Source: an uncultured bacterium
Lineage (GTDB): Bacteria; Patescibacteriota; Minisyncoccia; Phycocordibacterales; CAIJYI01
Reading direction: 5' to 3'
Assembly: GCA_903824855.1 (NCBI GenBank)
Contig: CAIJYI010000010.1
Location: forward strand, 1 to 42,622
Length of the DNA stretch: 42,622 nt
In this document: piece after piece, positions 31,953 to 40,022 of the stretch
How positions within the stretch are numbered: position 1 is the first letter of the stretch
Layout of the letters: each line of letters begins with the position of its first letter
Notes under the pieces: model-generated
What the model saw: the letters and a program-made list of their open reading frames with translations, nothing else
The model's database searches: none
What the model was told of the DNA's origin: nothing
Program-made: the position numbers and the translations under genes

Positions 31953-32684
31953 TTAGTGAACAATCAACATGTCAGCCAATTGTCCAAGAGTGTAGCCGAT
32001 AATTATTGCAATACTCGCGAGAATAAGAATTTTCGACCCGGCCTTTAGCGGGTTTTCCTTTGTATAAATGCTTGTTGTTACACCAAGGAGAAATAATCCA
32101 AAAAGAGTGATACATATGGAATAGAGAACACCTTGCTTTACCGGAAGAAAGAAATAGGGAGAAAGAGGGAACAGTCCTCCGACGAGCCAAGCTGAAAACA
32201 TGGCGATTGAATTTTTTATAACGGATGGGTTTTTGTTTGGAACAATAGAAAGTTCTCTGTATGCCATTTCTTTTAGCATAAGATTTTCGTTTTCTTTTGC
32301 ACTGAGTGACATTTGTACCGCCATATTTTTTGGCCAGCCGTCCTTTATGAAACGTCTTTCCATTTCGACGCTCTCTTCTTCTTTGTTGTTCTGTATTTCA
32401 GAAAGTTCTTCTCTAAGCATTTCATTTTCCATTTTTCTTTGGGAGGAAAGGGAGGTAAATGTTCCGATTGCCATTGATATGGCACCGGCGGATATAATTG
32501 CCAATCCCGAAAGAAGAACAATAAAATGATTTTGAGAGCCAACGGCGATACCCGTAAGCGCACTCAAGGCTGAAACCATTCCGTCCTGCATACCAAAAAC
32601 AATTTCGCGCCCGTATAAGTAGGCAGCGCTTTGGTGATGGATACATCTCGGGTTGAAATTATAATGAGGGTCTTTATTTTTCAT
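31953..32684 (-). CDS. VIT1/CCC1-family membrane protein (243 aa)
   Basis: Members of this family move Fe or Mn out of the cytosol in plants and yeast, and related forms occur in bacteria. Five hydrophobic segments are seen. The first holds the hallmark VFGMQDGMVSALSALTGIAVG (compare VFGxNDGxVS). A cytosolic charged segment with many Glu (ENEMLREELSEIQNNKEEESVEMERRF), between segments 2 and 3, corresponds to the metal-binding domain. The last two segments end in GYTLGQLADMLIVH. Together with the NRAMP-like gene at 3630 it is one of two predicted divalent-metal transporters in the window. Confidence 0.85.
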   Translation of the reverse strand: MKNKDPHYNFNPRCIHHQSAAYLYGREIVFGMQDGMVSALSALTGIAVGSQNHFIVLLSGLAIISAGAISMAIGTFTSLSSQRKMENEMLREELSEIQNNKEEESVEMERRFIKDGWPKNMAVQMSLSAKENENLMLKEMAYRELSIVPNKNPSVIKNSIAMFSAWLVGGLFPLSPYFFLPVKQGVLYSICITLFGLFLLGVTTSIYTKENPLKAGSKILILASIAIIIGYTLGQLADMLIVH

Positions 32685-32747
32685 TTAGGTATAGTCATTT
32701 CGGAATGCTTGGCGGGAATGTACCACATAAATAAACCGGTCAAAAAA

Positions 32748-33041
32748 TTATAATCCAAGTTTCTCTCGGAGTTCAGCACTTGGTTCCCATGGCGGGTCGA
32801 AGGTAATTTCCACTCTTACTAGACCTGCGCCTTCAAGTTTTCCGACTTCTTTTTCTACTTGGCCAATGAGTGTATCGGCAAATGGGCAAAACGGGGAAGT
32901 GAGTGTCATCAAAATTTCCACTCCATCATCATCGGGGGTGATTTTCCGAATGAGTCCGAGTTCAACAATATCAAGCCCTATTTCCGGATCTTTGACGTTC
33001 TTAAGTTGTTCTAAAATGTTAGTTCCTAAAATTTTTTTCAT
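32748..33041 (-). CDS. sufT: SufT/MIP18-family Fe-S assembly factor (97 aa)
   Basis: A DUF59-type protein thought to help insert Fe-S clusters. The motifs are DPEIGLDIVELGLIRKI near the N-terminus and TSPFCPFADTLIGQVEKEV with the conserved Cys, then FDPPWEPS. The longer frame would start inside REP copy 4, so the ATG at 33041 is preferred. It is the third Suf-type gene on this strand after sufU and sufC, but REP copy 4 stands between it and sufC. Confidence 0.88.
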   Translation of the reverse strand: MKKILGTNILEQLKNVKDPEIGLDIVELGLIRKITPDDDGVEILMTLTSPFCPFADTLIGQVEKEVGKLEGAGLVRVEITFDPPWEPSAELREKLGL

Positions 33042-33053
33042 ATTTTTAATGGT

Positions 33054-33129
33054 CGTCATTCTGAACTTGATTCAGAATCCACGGTTGTAAACGGCGGACG
33101 TGGATTCCAGCTCGCGGGCTGGAATGGCG
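33054..33129 (+). repeat. REP/BIME-like paired palindrome, copy 4
   Basis: CATTCTGAACTTGATTCAGAAT and ATTCCAGCTCGCGGGCTGGAAT joined by a GACGTGG stretch. It fills almost the whole gap between sufC and sufT (33042-33136). Confidence 0.9.
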
Positions 33130-33136
33130 GGTGAAA

Positions 33137-33862
33137 TTATTCTTCTTTAAATCCTTTCAGAGCTATTTCCTCGGCAAGTTCAGGACCTCCGCTTCTTACT
33201 ATTTTTCCTTCTTTCATAATGTGGACGTAATCGGGAGTAATTTTCTCCAAGATTTTTCCGTAGTGAGTAATGAGAAGAAATCCAGTCCCGTTTTTTCTGA
33301 GTGTATTGATAACGCTAAAAATCTTTTCAACGGCATCAATATCAACACCGGAATCTATTTCATCAAGGAAGGCGAATTTTGGTTCAAAGAATGCGAGTTG
33401 AAATGCTTCGCTTTGTTTTTTCTCCCCTCCCGATAATCCGGCATTCACGCTACGTCTGAGAAAAGTTGGAGAAAGACCGTACTTCTCCGCCTCGGCTTTT
33501 ACAAAAGTATTAAATTCCAAAAGGGTGATATCTTTTCCTGTAAGTTCTTTATAGGAACGATAGAGAAAGTTCGTGAAGGAAACGCCGTCAATTTCGGGTA
33601 AATGTTGGAGAGAGAGGAATAATCCTTTTTTAGCTTTTTTATCAGTAGAAAGATCTGTTATGTCTTCGCCGTCAAGAATAATATTTCCTCCGGTAATTTT
33701 GTATTTTGAATGGCCCATCAATGTGTTGACGAGGGAGCTTTTTCCGGAACCGTTTGAGCCCATAAGAATATGAACTTCTCCGGAGCCCATCGATAAAGAG
33801 ACATCGCGAACGACATCTTTTTCTTCGGCAGTTACTGAAAGGTTTTTTATTTCTAGTTTCAT
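33137..33862 (-). CDS. sufC: Fe-S assembly ATPase SufC
   Basis: SufC is the ABC-type ATPase that drives the SufB-SufD scaffold. Walker A is GSNGSGKSS (35-43), the ABC signature is LSGGEKKQSEAF, and Walker B is FAFLDEIDSGVDIDA, all typical of SufC rather than of transporters (LDEIDSGLDIDAL). The length of 241 is normal. SufB and SufD, its partners, are not in the neighbourhood, nor is a SufS desulfurase; they must be elsewhere or absent. The gene lies 17 bases after sufU. Confidence 0.95.
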   Translation of the reverse strand: MKLEIKNLSVTAEEKDVVRDVSLSMGSGEVHILMGSNGSGKSSLVNTLMGHSKYKITGGNIILDGEDITDLSTDKKAKKGLFLSLQHLPEIDGVSFTNFLYRSYKELTGKDITLLEFNTFVKAEAEKYGLSPTFLRRSVNAGLSGGEKKQSEAFQLAFFEPKFAFLDEIDSGVDIDAVEKIFSVINTLRKNGTGFLLITHYGKILEKITPDYVHIMKEGKIVRSGGPELAEEIALKGFKEE

Positions 33863-33879
33863 TTTTATTTGTTATTTTT

Positions 33880-34266
33880 TTACACAGGACCAAATCCCGG
33901 TTCTCCGAGCCACCTTCTTAAAGTGTTTATCGGAAGATAAGCGCATTTTTCTCTTGATGGTCCAATCTCGATTCCAAGCATTTCGCGCATATTCTCTTCT
34001 GAAATTTCCCCGATACTTTCCATGCTTTTACCAATAATTTTATCCATAAGCATATCTGCGGATGCTTGGCTTATTGCACAACCTTCACCATCCCAATGGG
34101 CGTCAGAAATATTCCCATTATCATCAAATGAAAGAAACACGATAAGATTATCTCCGCAAGTAGCATTTACGCCTCCTTCGTGAATATCGTGTTTTTCCGG
34201 AACGCTTTTTCTTCGCGGATGTTTGTAGCGATCCAATATATTTTCTTTGTATAATTCTTCATCCAT
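33880..34266 (-). CDS. sufU: SufU/IscU-type Fe-S scaffold
   Basis: A sulfur-carrier or scaffold protein that passes sulfur from the desulfurase to the SufBCD complex. The ligands Cys37 and Asp39 (NATCGDN), Cys63 (GEGCAISQASADML) and Cys108 (REKCAYLP) are all in place. At 128 residues it is close to IscU length. The longer frame adds a hydrophobic tail starting upstream of the promoter, so 34266 is chosen. First of the three Suf-type genes on this strand. Confidence 0.93.
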   Translation of the reverse strand: MDEELYKENILDRYKHPRRKSVPEKHDIHEGGVNATCGDNLIVFLSFDDNGNISDAHWDGEGCAISQASADMLMDKIIGKSMESIGEISEENMREMLGIEIGPSREKCAYLPINTLRRWLGEPGFGPV

Positions 34267-34278
34267 AGGGTGAACTAA

Positions 34279-34306
34279 CAATACCACAAATTGGCAAAAA
34301 TACAAC
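34279..34306 (-). promoter_or_regulatory. Promoter of sufU
   Basis: TTGTAT (34301-34306), 16-base spacer and TATTGT (34279-34284) with TGG before it. The start codon is 12 bases after the -10, so the leader is only a few bases. Confidence 0.55.
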
Positions 34307-34348
34307 ATGTGTTGTTATCAATTTGCTATTCTCTGAATGCATATTTTT

Positions 34349-34357
34349 TGTTACAAT
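34349..34357 (+). promoter_or_regulatory. Extended -10, leaderless start (gene 34364)
   Basis: TGT plus TACAAT (34352-34357), six bases before the ATG at 34364. It excludes the earlier ATG at 34337. Confidence 0.65.
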
Positions 34358-34363
34358 AGCGAT

Positions 34364-35134
34364 ATGGAATGGGCAACAAAAAGAAAACTCGCATATATAC
34401 TTTCATTTTTTGGCATTATTTTTATAATAGCCGGAGCAACTTATTTTCTCCATATTTATAAACCGCCGTCCTGTACCGATGGAATTCAAAATCAGGAAGA
34501 AATGGGGGTGGATTGTGGCGGTCCTTGTACCATTATCTGTAGTAATCTTGTGTCACAGCCAATCATTCTTTGGCAGAGATCTTTTGAGAGTGCTCACGGA
34601 TATTATAATGCGGTTGCTTATGTCGAAAATCCGAATATGAATCTTGGGGTAGCCGAGGTGTACTATAGCTTTAAACTTTATGATAGCCGGGGGATTTTTA
34701 TCGTGGAAAGACAGGGGAAAACTTTCCTAGTACCCAACGAACGCTTTGCCATATTTGAACAAGCATTGTCCGTTGGCGAAATCATCCCAAAAACAACTAC
34801 TTTTACATTTACTAGATTTTCCCCTTGGACTAAAATTTCCCGAGAAAAAACACCTCTCACCGTCGGTGGTCCTCAATTGTCAGGAATGGACACAAAGCCA
34901 AAAATAACGGCCTCGCTCCAGAATAAATCGCTCGTTCCGGTTAAAAATATTAACGTCACCGCCGTTGTGTATGATTCCAATGAGAATGCTATCGGTGCGT
35001 CTGCGACTGTTGTCGATGTCATTCCTCCTGATTCTTCATACGATATTGTTTTCACTTGGCTTCAACCGTTTAGCGCGACACCACAGCGAGAAGAAATTAT
35101 CCCCAGAATAAATCCATTCGATACTTCATTTTAA
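34364..35134 (+). CDS. Single-span protein with a conserved cysteine motif (256 aa)
   Basis: A basic N-terminus and one membrane segment (YILSFFGIIFIIAGATYFL) are followed by SCTDGIQNQEEMGVDCGGPC, with Cys37, Cys51, Cys55 and Cys59. The C-x-DG-x-QN-x-E-x-G-x-DCGGPC pattern recurs in extracytoplasmic proteins, where it may be a small calcium- or disulfide-stabilised module. The rest (about 70-256) looks like two beta-sandwich units without catalytic motif. It points outside the cell. The RodA/FtsW gene follows after 52 bases. I do not know its function. Confidence 0.75.
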   Translation: MEWATKRKLAYILSFFGIIFIIAGATYFLHIYKPPSCTDGIQNQEEMGVDCGGPCTIICSNLVSQPIILWQRSFESAHGYYNAVAYVENPNMNLGVAEVYYSFKLYDSRGIFIVERQGKTFLVPNERFAIFEQALSVGEIIPKTTTFTFTRFSPWTKISREKTPLTVGGPQLSGMDTKPKITASLQNKSLVPVKNINVTAVVYDSNENAIGASATVVDVIPPDSSYDIVFTWLQPFSATPQREEIIPRINPFDTSF

Positions 35135-35186
35135 TTTTTGACCTCCCTTATTATTCAAAAAAAGATTCAGAAACTTCCATAACTTC

Positions 35187-36311
35187 ATGCATTTTCTTCG
35201 TACTCTTAAAATTGACTGGATATTATTTTTCTCCACTGTCCCCATCCTTTTGGCTGGGGTTATTACAATGAGTTCTTTTGGTTCGGTGGGATCTTTTGCT
35301 TCAAAGCAATTATTATGGATTGGAGTTTCTTGGTTGCTTTTCTTCGGCCTCAGTTTTGTCGACTTTCGTTTTCTTCGACGTACCGGTGTCGTAATCTCTC
35401 TCTTTATTCTTGGCTGTGCTTTCTTGTTATTATTATTCATGCTTGGAAGTGTTTTTAAGGGAGCTAAAGGTTGGTTTAATGTCGGACTCTTTGCTATTCA
35501 ACCCGCTGATCCGATGAAACTCGTGCTTATTCTTGTTCTTACAAAATATTTTTCGCGCAGACATATTGAAATTGCAAATATTCGGCACATTGTTGTTTCC
35601 GGAATTTACGCCCTTATTCCTTTTATTCTTGTAGCAATTCAACCTGACTTCGGGTCGGCTATCATTTTTTTCTTCATCTGGCTCGGAATGGTTTTTGTAT
35701 CCGGAATTTCGAAGAAACACCTTCTTATTGTTTTTACTCTTGGTCTGGTTTCTTTTGGAACTTTATGGGGATTTGTTTTTCATGATTACCAAAAACAGCG
35801 CATCATGACGTTCATTCATCCGCTGGCAGATGTTCGAGGGTCCGGATATAACGCTTTTCAGTCTACTATAGCTGTCGGGTCGGGAGGAATTTTTGGTAAT
35901 GGAGTCGGATACGGAACCCAGTCACGACTGAATTTTCTTCCGGAACATCAGACTGACTTTATCTTCGCAGCGTTCTCTGAGGAGTGGGGATATATAGGAG
36001 TGTTACTTCTTTTTATTTTCTTTGCACTTTTAATATGGAGAATTCTTGCAAATGCATTTCTTGGGGAAACAAATTTTGAGATATTATTCGGCATGGGCGT
36101 TGCCATTTATTTCATTGCTCATTTCACGATTAACATCGGCATGAATATTGGATTATTGCCGGTTACCGGAATTACCGTACCTTTTATGAGCTATGGGGGC
36201 TCTCATCTTTTGACTGAATTTTCTGCGCTTGGGATATTAATGGGAATGAGAAGATATAGGCGCGCGGCTCATCGGGACGATCTCAAACACGAATTTCTCG
36301 GTGTGGAATGA
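35187..36311 (+). CDS. RodA/FtsW/SpoVE family peptidoglycan polymerase (374 aa)
   Basis: A SEDS-family glycosyltransferase with about ten membrane segments that polymerises lipid II with a partner class B PBP. Typical segments are GAKGWFNVGLFAIQPADPMKL, QPDFGSA, HPLADVRGSGYNAFQS, LNFLPEHQTDFIFAAFSEEWG (which holds the catalytic-region Asp) and MNIGLLPVTGITVPFMSYGGS. The length of 374 suits RodA more than FtsW, but the gene order does not decide. No PBP is adjacent. A bidirectional terminator separates it from the converging GT4 gene. Confidence 0.93.
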   Translation: MHFLRTLKIDWILFFSTVPILLAGVITMSSFGSVGSFASKQLLWIGVSWLLFFGLSFVDFRFLRRTGVVISLFILGCAFLLLLFMLGSVFKGAKGWFNVGLFAIQPADPMKLVLILVLTKYFSRRHIEIANIRHIVVSGIYALIPFILVAIQPDFGSAIIFFFIWLGMVFVSGISKKHLLIVFTLGLVSFGTLWGFVFHDYQKQRIMTFIHPLADVRGSGYNAFQSTIAVGSGGIFGNGVGYGTQSRLNFLPEHQTDFIFAAFSEEWGYIGVLLLFIFFALLIWRILANAFLGETNFEILFGMGVAIYFIAHFTINIGMNIGLLPVTGITVPFMSYGGSHLLTEFSALGILMGMRRYRRAAHRDDLKHEFLGVE

Positions 36312-36337
36312 TTTTTACATAGGATTAATATAAATAA

Positions 36338-36375
36338 ATCCCGCAGACGGTTTGTCGTCGCGGGTTATTTTTTAA
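36338..36375. terminator. Bidirectional terminator
   Basis: CCCGC and GACG (36340-36349) pair with CGTCGCGGG (36356-36364) apart from one bulged A; a T run follows on the plus strand and A/T-rich sequence on the other. Confidence 0.8.
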
Positions 36376-36384
36376 TTCAGTTTT

Positions 36385-37554
36385 CTATAGCTGTTCAACT
36401 TTATAAACCGTCGCTGTTTCTTTTAATGTTTTTGGAAGAGAAAAATCTTTTTTTACCATGCTCTGCAATTTCTTGCCAAATTTTATTGCTTCATCTTCGT
36501 GGCTCATAATATATTTTATGGCGGACAATATTTCATCGGCATTCTTTGGACGGACAAGAATTCCTGTTTGCATATCTGTTATAATCTCCGGAATTCCGCC
36601 GACGGCAGAGGTGATTGTGGGGATTCCTGCGATTCCCGCCTCTAATATTGCGAAAGGGAGTCCTTCTTTTATTGAAGTAAAGAGAAAGACGTCAAAAGCC
36701 GGGAGCAGAGAAGAAGCTTCGTCAACATTTCCGAGAAGGAATATTTTATTTTCAAGTCCCGAATCGATAATTTGTTTCTGAAGGGCCATTCTCTCTTCGC
36801 CTTCACCCATTATAAAAAATAATATTTTTGAATCATTTGGTAATTTTGAAAAAGCTTCGATGGCGTAGGTTTGGCCTTTGTTTTTATGTAGTTCCGCTAT
36901 TGTGCCAAACCAAAAAGCATTTTTGCTTTCCTCCACCGTAAGGCCTCTTTCTTTGGCGAGATGACTCAAAACACGTTTTCTCGCTTCTTCTTTTTCCAAT
37001 AAAGGCAAATCTGAAATACCGTTATGTATCAGTTTAATTTTTTTTCGGGTAAACGGCATCGCCAAGGCTTCGCGCTCATCCCTCTCGGAAACAGTAATAA
37101 CCGTATGGGAAAAAAGTATGGTTAGCCACGATAAAACCTTAATGGCGAATATTTGAAGTGCGGGTCGTTCTTCTCTAAAAGCCCAACCATGCGCTGTGAA
37201 AATAATTTTTGGTACTTTTGCGATACGTCCGGCAAGAGCACCGAGCCCGCCGATTTTTGAACTGTTTACATGAATGATATCCGGTGCTTCTTCTTTAAAA
37301 AGTTCGATTAACTTTTTAAAAGTTCGCATATCGTCCGTCAAACTAATATCCCTTGAAAGAAAGGGGAGCGGAATGGTTCTAATGCCTGCATCGAGAAGTC
37401 GTGTTTTGAGTTCTCCCGTACCTCCGAGAGCTACCGAAACATCATATTTTTTTGCAAAATTTGTAGCGAGGTCATATACATAGCGTTGCGCACCACCCCA
37501 ATTGCTTTTGGTGATGACATACAGTATTTTTTTCTTTGGTTGCGTTGGTGTCAT
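36385..37554 (-). CDS. GT4 family glycosyltransferase (389 aa)
   Basis: A GT-B fold glycosyltransferase. The N-terminal acceptor domain shows SNWGGAQRYVYDLA and IIHVNSSKIGGLGALAGRIA. The C-terminal donor domain shows GTIAELHKNKGQTYAIEAF, LLGNVDEASSLL and the E-x7-E motif EGLPFAILE. The product probably adds a sugar to a lipid-linked glycan. It is encoded divergently from the glycosylphosphotransferase at 37639, and both belong to the polysaccharide set. The donor sugar cannot be told. Confidence 0.92.
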   Translation of the reverse strand: MTPTQPKKKILYVITKSNWGGAQRYVYDLATNFAKKYDVSVALGGTGELKTRLLDAGIRTIPLPFLSRDISLTDDMRTFKKLIELFKEEAPDIIHVNSSKIGGLGALAGRIAKVPKIIFTAHGWAFREERPALQIFAIKVLSWLTILFSHTVITVSERDEREALAMPFTRKKIKLIHNGISDLPLLEKEEARKRVLSHLAKERGLTVEESKNAFWFGTIAELHKNKGQTYAIEAFSKLPNDSKILFFIMGEGEERMALQKQIIDSGLENKIFLLGNVDEASSLLPAFDVFLFTSIKEGLPFAILEAGIAGIPTITSAVGGIPEIITDMQTGILVRPKNADEILSAIKYIMSHEDEAIKFGKKLQSMVKKDFSLPKTLKETATVYKVEQL

Positions 37555-37602
37555 ACAAAATAAACTATATTAGTTTGAAGTTAAAAATGTCAGCTCTTTT
37601 CT

Positions 37603-37631
37603 TTGATATTTTCGCCTAAAGCTATTATACT
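37603..37631 (+). promoter_or_regulatory. Sigma-70 promoter with leaderless start
   Basis: TTGATA (37603-37608), 17-base spacer and TATACT (37626-37631). The ATG at 37639 lies seven bases after the -10, so transcription should start at the start codon. Best two-box example in the window. Confidence 0.8.
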
Positions 37632-37638
37632 ATATTGT

Positions 37639-38982
37639 ATGTATATTTATAACAAAAAGGAAGGGTTACTGCTCTTTTTTGGGGACATAATCGTCTTTGT
37701 CGCCTCTCTTTGGCTGGCGCTTTTCCTCCGTAACCTCCACATACCTTCTTCCGGGCTTTTTTACAGTCATATTCGGCCGTTTTCCTTTATTTTTATTGCT
37801 TGGGTAATAAGTTTTTTTGCCGCAGGATTATACGGAAAACACACCATGCTTTTTAAGAGTCGGTTGCCTACACTCCTCTTAAATACACAAATGATAAATA
37901 CCGTTCTGGCAATTATCTTTTTCTACTTCAGTCCGTCACTCACGGTAACTCCGAAGACGACACTTTTTATTTACATCATTATTTCATTTGTTCTCATTCT
38001 GGTATGGAGAGTCCGCCTCGTTTCTTATCTTGGTTTCAGAAATAAACAAAAAGCATTTCTCATTGGCGAAGGAAAGGAGATACGAGAACTTTATGAAGAA
38101 GTAAACAGTAACCCAAGATACTCACTTTCTTTCATCGGTTTTCTCGATATTGAAAAAGAAGGTTTTGATATTGAGGACGATCTCGTTCGACCTGTTTATG
38201 AAAACGGAATTTCTGTAATTGTTGTTGATTCGAAAAGTTCAAAAATTGAACCGCTTCTGCCTCATTTGTATAATCTAATTTTTGCGAATGTGAGTTTTGT
38301 AGATATGCATAAGGTGTACGAAGATATTTTTGACCGCGTTCCACTTTCTCTCCTTCGATATAATTGGTTTCTTCAGAATATTTCTTCGGCTTCACACCCG
38401 GTATACGACACACTGAAACGTCTGATGGATATCGCCCTCTCTTTGATTGCTCTTGTTGTTTCGTTCATTTTTTATCCGTTTGTATATATCGCTATCAAAA
38501 TGGAAGATGGTGGTCCAATATTTAGCCACCAAGACCGAGTAGGGAAAGGGAACACTATTATTCATTTGCTGAAATTTAGAACCATGACTGCTGATGACGG
38601 TGGAAAATGGGGGCAAGGTGAGAATAAGATTACTAAAGTAGGAGCATTTTTGAGAAGAACAAGGATTGATGAATTGCCACAGCTTTGGAATGTTCTCTTT
38701 GGAAGTATTTCCCTGATTGGCCCACGTCCTGAATTCCCTGAGCCGGTAAAACAATATATCGCTGAAGTTCCGTATTACAATATCCGACATCTCATCAAAC
38801 CGGGCCTCTCCGGTTGGGCGCAAATCTATCACGAAAATCACCCACATCACGGCATCGACATCGTAGAAACAAAAAACAAACTTTCGTACGATTTGTACTA
38901 CATAAAGAACCGCTCAATAATGCTGGATGTAAAGATTGCATTTTTAACCATTAAAACTTTATTATCCAGAAGCGGGAAATAA
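37639..38982 (+). CDS. Polyprenyl glycosylphosphotransferase (WcaJ/WbaP type, 447 aa)
   Basis: This enzyme starts a glycan by moving a sugar-phosphate onto undecaprenyl phosphate. The N-terminal part has four membrane segments and a CoA-binding-like domain with FLIGEGKEIRELYEEV. The C-terminal catalytic part shows KRLMDIALSLIALVVSF as re-entrant helix, GPIFSHQDRVGKGNTI, LLKFRTM, RTRIDELPQLWNVLFG and LIGPRPE, all diagnostic. The frame extends to TTG 37603, but that lies in the -35 box, so 37639 is the start. The GT4 and epimerase genes beside it complete a probable surface-glycan pathway. Confidence 0.95.
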   Translation: MYIYNKKEGLLLFFGDIIVFVASLWLALFLRNLHIPSSGLFYSHIRPFSFIFIAWVISFFAAGLYGKHTMLFKSRLPTLLLNTQMINTVLAIIFFYFSPSLTVTPKTTLFIYIIISFVLILVWRVRLVSYLGFRNKQKAFLIGEGKEIRELYEEVNSNPRYSLSFIGFLDIEKEGFDIEDDLVRPVYENGISVIVVDSKSSKIEPLLPHLYNLIFANVSFVDMHKVYEDIFDRVPLSLLRYNWFLQNISSASHPVYDTLKRLMDIALSLIALVVSFIFYPFVYIAIKMEDGGPIFSHQDRVGKGNTIIHLLKFRTMTADDGGKWGQGENKITKVGAFLRRTRIDELPQLWNVLFGSISLIGPRPEFPEPVKQYIAEVPYYNIRHLIKPGLSGWAQIYHENHPHHGIDIVETKNKLSYDLYYIKNRSIMLDVKIAFLTIKTLLSRSGK

Positions 38983-39022
38983 TTCTGAGATGAAACCTTT
39001 TTTGAAAAAATAAGTTGTAAAA

Positions 39023-39028
39023 TATAAT
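39023..39028 (+). promoter_or_regulatory. Possible -10 of epimerase gene
   Basis: Perfect TATAAT, 24 bases before the ATG at 39053; a leader of about 18 bases without a Shine-Dalgarno. Confidence 0.45.
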
Positions 39029-39052
39029 CGTTAAAATAATAACAATAAAAAA

Positions 39053-39964
39053 ATGGCAAATGAAAAAGTCGTCGTAACCGGAGGTGCAGGATTCATTGGT
39101 TCCAATCTTGTTGATGGTCTTATCGAAAAAGGGTACGAAGTACATGTTGTGGATACCCTCGTTTCGGGAAAAAAAGAAAATGTAAATCCGAAGGCTATTC
39201 TCCACGAAAAAGATATTCGCAATGCTGTTGATATGGCGGAGGTAATGAAAGGCGCGAAATACGTTTTTCATCTTGCCGCTGTTCCTCGTGTGCAGTTTTC
39301 CATTGAAAACCCTATTGAGACACACGACGTAAACGTAACCGGAACATTAAATATTCTCAAATCTGCCAAAGATGCGGGAGTGAAAAAAGTTGTTTTCTCC
39401 GCCTCAAGTTCTGCTTATGGCGATCAGAATATTATGCCGCTTAACGAGGTAATGCTTGCGCACCCGATGAGTCCCTATGGTCTTCATAAACAAATAGGAG
39501 AATTATATTGCCGACTCTTTAGTGAGATTTATAATCTTCCAACCGTATCTTTGCGATATTTTAACGTCTATGGGCCGAGGCTTGACCCGGCAGGCGCTTA
39601 TGCTTTGGTTATCGGTTTATTCTTGAGATTGCGAACAGAAGGAAAGCCAATCACTATTACCGGTGACGGTACGCAAACAAGAGACTTTACTCACGTTCGC
39701 GATGTCGTGCGTGCCAACATTCTTGCTGCAGAAAGTGAAATAGTAGGGAAAGGTGAAGTGATAAATATTGGTGCCGGAAAAAATTGTACTATCAATCGTT
39801 TAGCCGAACTTATGGGAGGGGAGGTAATTCATATCGCGCCACGACTAGAACCTCACGATACTTTGGCGGATAATTCTCTCGCAAGAAAATTATTGAATTG
39901 GGAACCGATGGTCTCTTTTGAAGACGGAATTGCGGAGTTGAAAAAATTGTTTAATTTAGTTTAA
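39053..39964 (+). CDS. NAD-dependent sugar epimerase/dehydratase (303 aa)
   Basis: A short-chain dehydrogenase of the extended type acting on nucleotide sugars, such as UDP-glucose 4-epimerase. The NAD site is GGAGFIGSNLVDGL, then DIRN, HLAAVPRV, SSSAYGD, and the catalytic YGLHKQIGE (Tyr-x3-Lys). NVYGPRLDP and GDGTQTRDFTHVRDVVRA are typical of the GalE/WbpP and UDP-GlcA types. At 303 residues it is shorter than E. coli GalE. The enzyme likely supplies the sugar for the glycan genes before it. A perfect-stem terminator follows. Confidence 0.92.
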   Translation: MANEKVVVTGGAGFIGSNLVDGLIEKGYEVHVVDTLVSGKKENVNPKAILHEKDIRNAVDMAEVMKGAKYVFHLAAVPRVQFSIENPIETHDVNVTGTLNILKSAKDAGVKKVVFSASSSAYGDQNIMPLNEVMLAHPMSPYGLHKQIGELYCRLFSEIYNLPTVSLRYFNVYGPRLDPAGAYALVIGLFLRLRTEGKPITITGDGTQTRDFTHVRDVVRANILAAESEIVGKGEVINIGAGKNCTINRLAELMGGEVIHIAPRLEPHDTLADNSLARKLLNWEPMVSFEDGIAELKKLFNLV

Positions 39965-39973
39965 AATATATTT

Positions 39974-40012
39974 AAAAAAAGCGATGTTGAAATTTCAACA
40001 TCGCTTTTTTTT
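39974..40012. terminator. Bidirectional terminator with perfect 10-bp stem
   Basis: GCGATGTTGA (39981-39990) and its exact complement (39995-40004) around AATT, with A and T runs of seven to eight bases on the sides. Confidence 0.92.
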
Positions 40013-40022
40013 AAAATATTCT

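Noticed and set aside
31953-32684. VIT1/CCC1 gene as part of the Suf operon
   Set aside because: It lies 63 bases beyond sufT on the same strand, but no shared signal was found, and metal transport alone is a weak argument.
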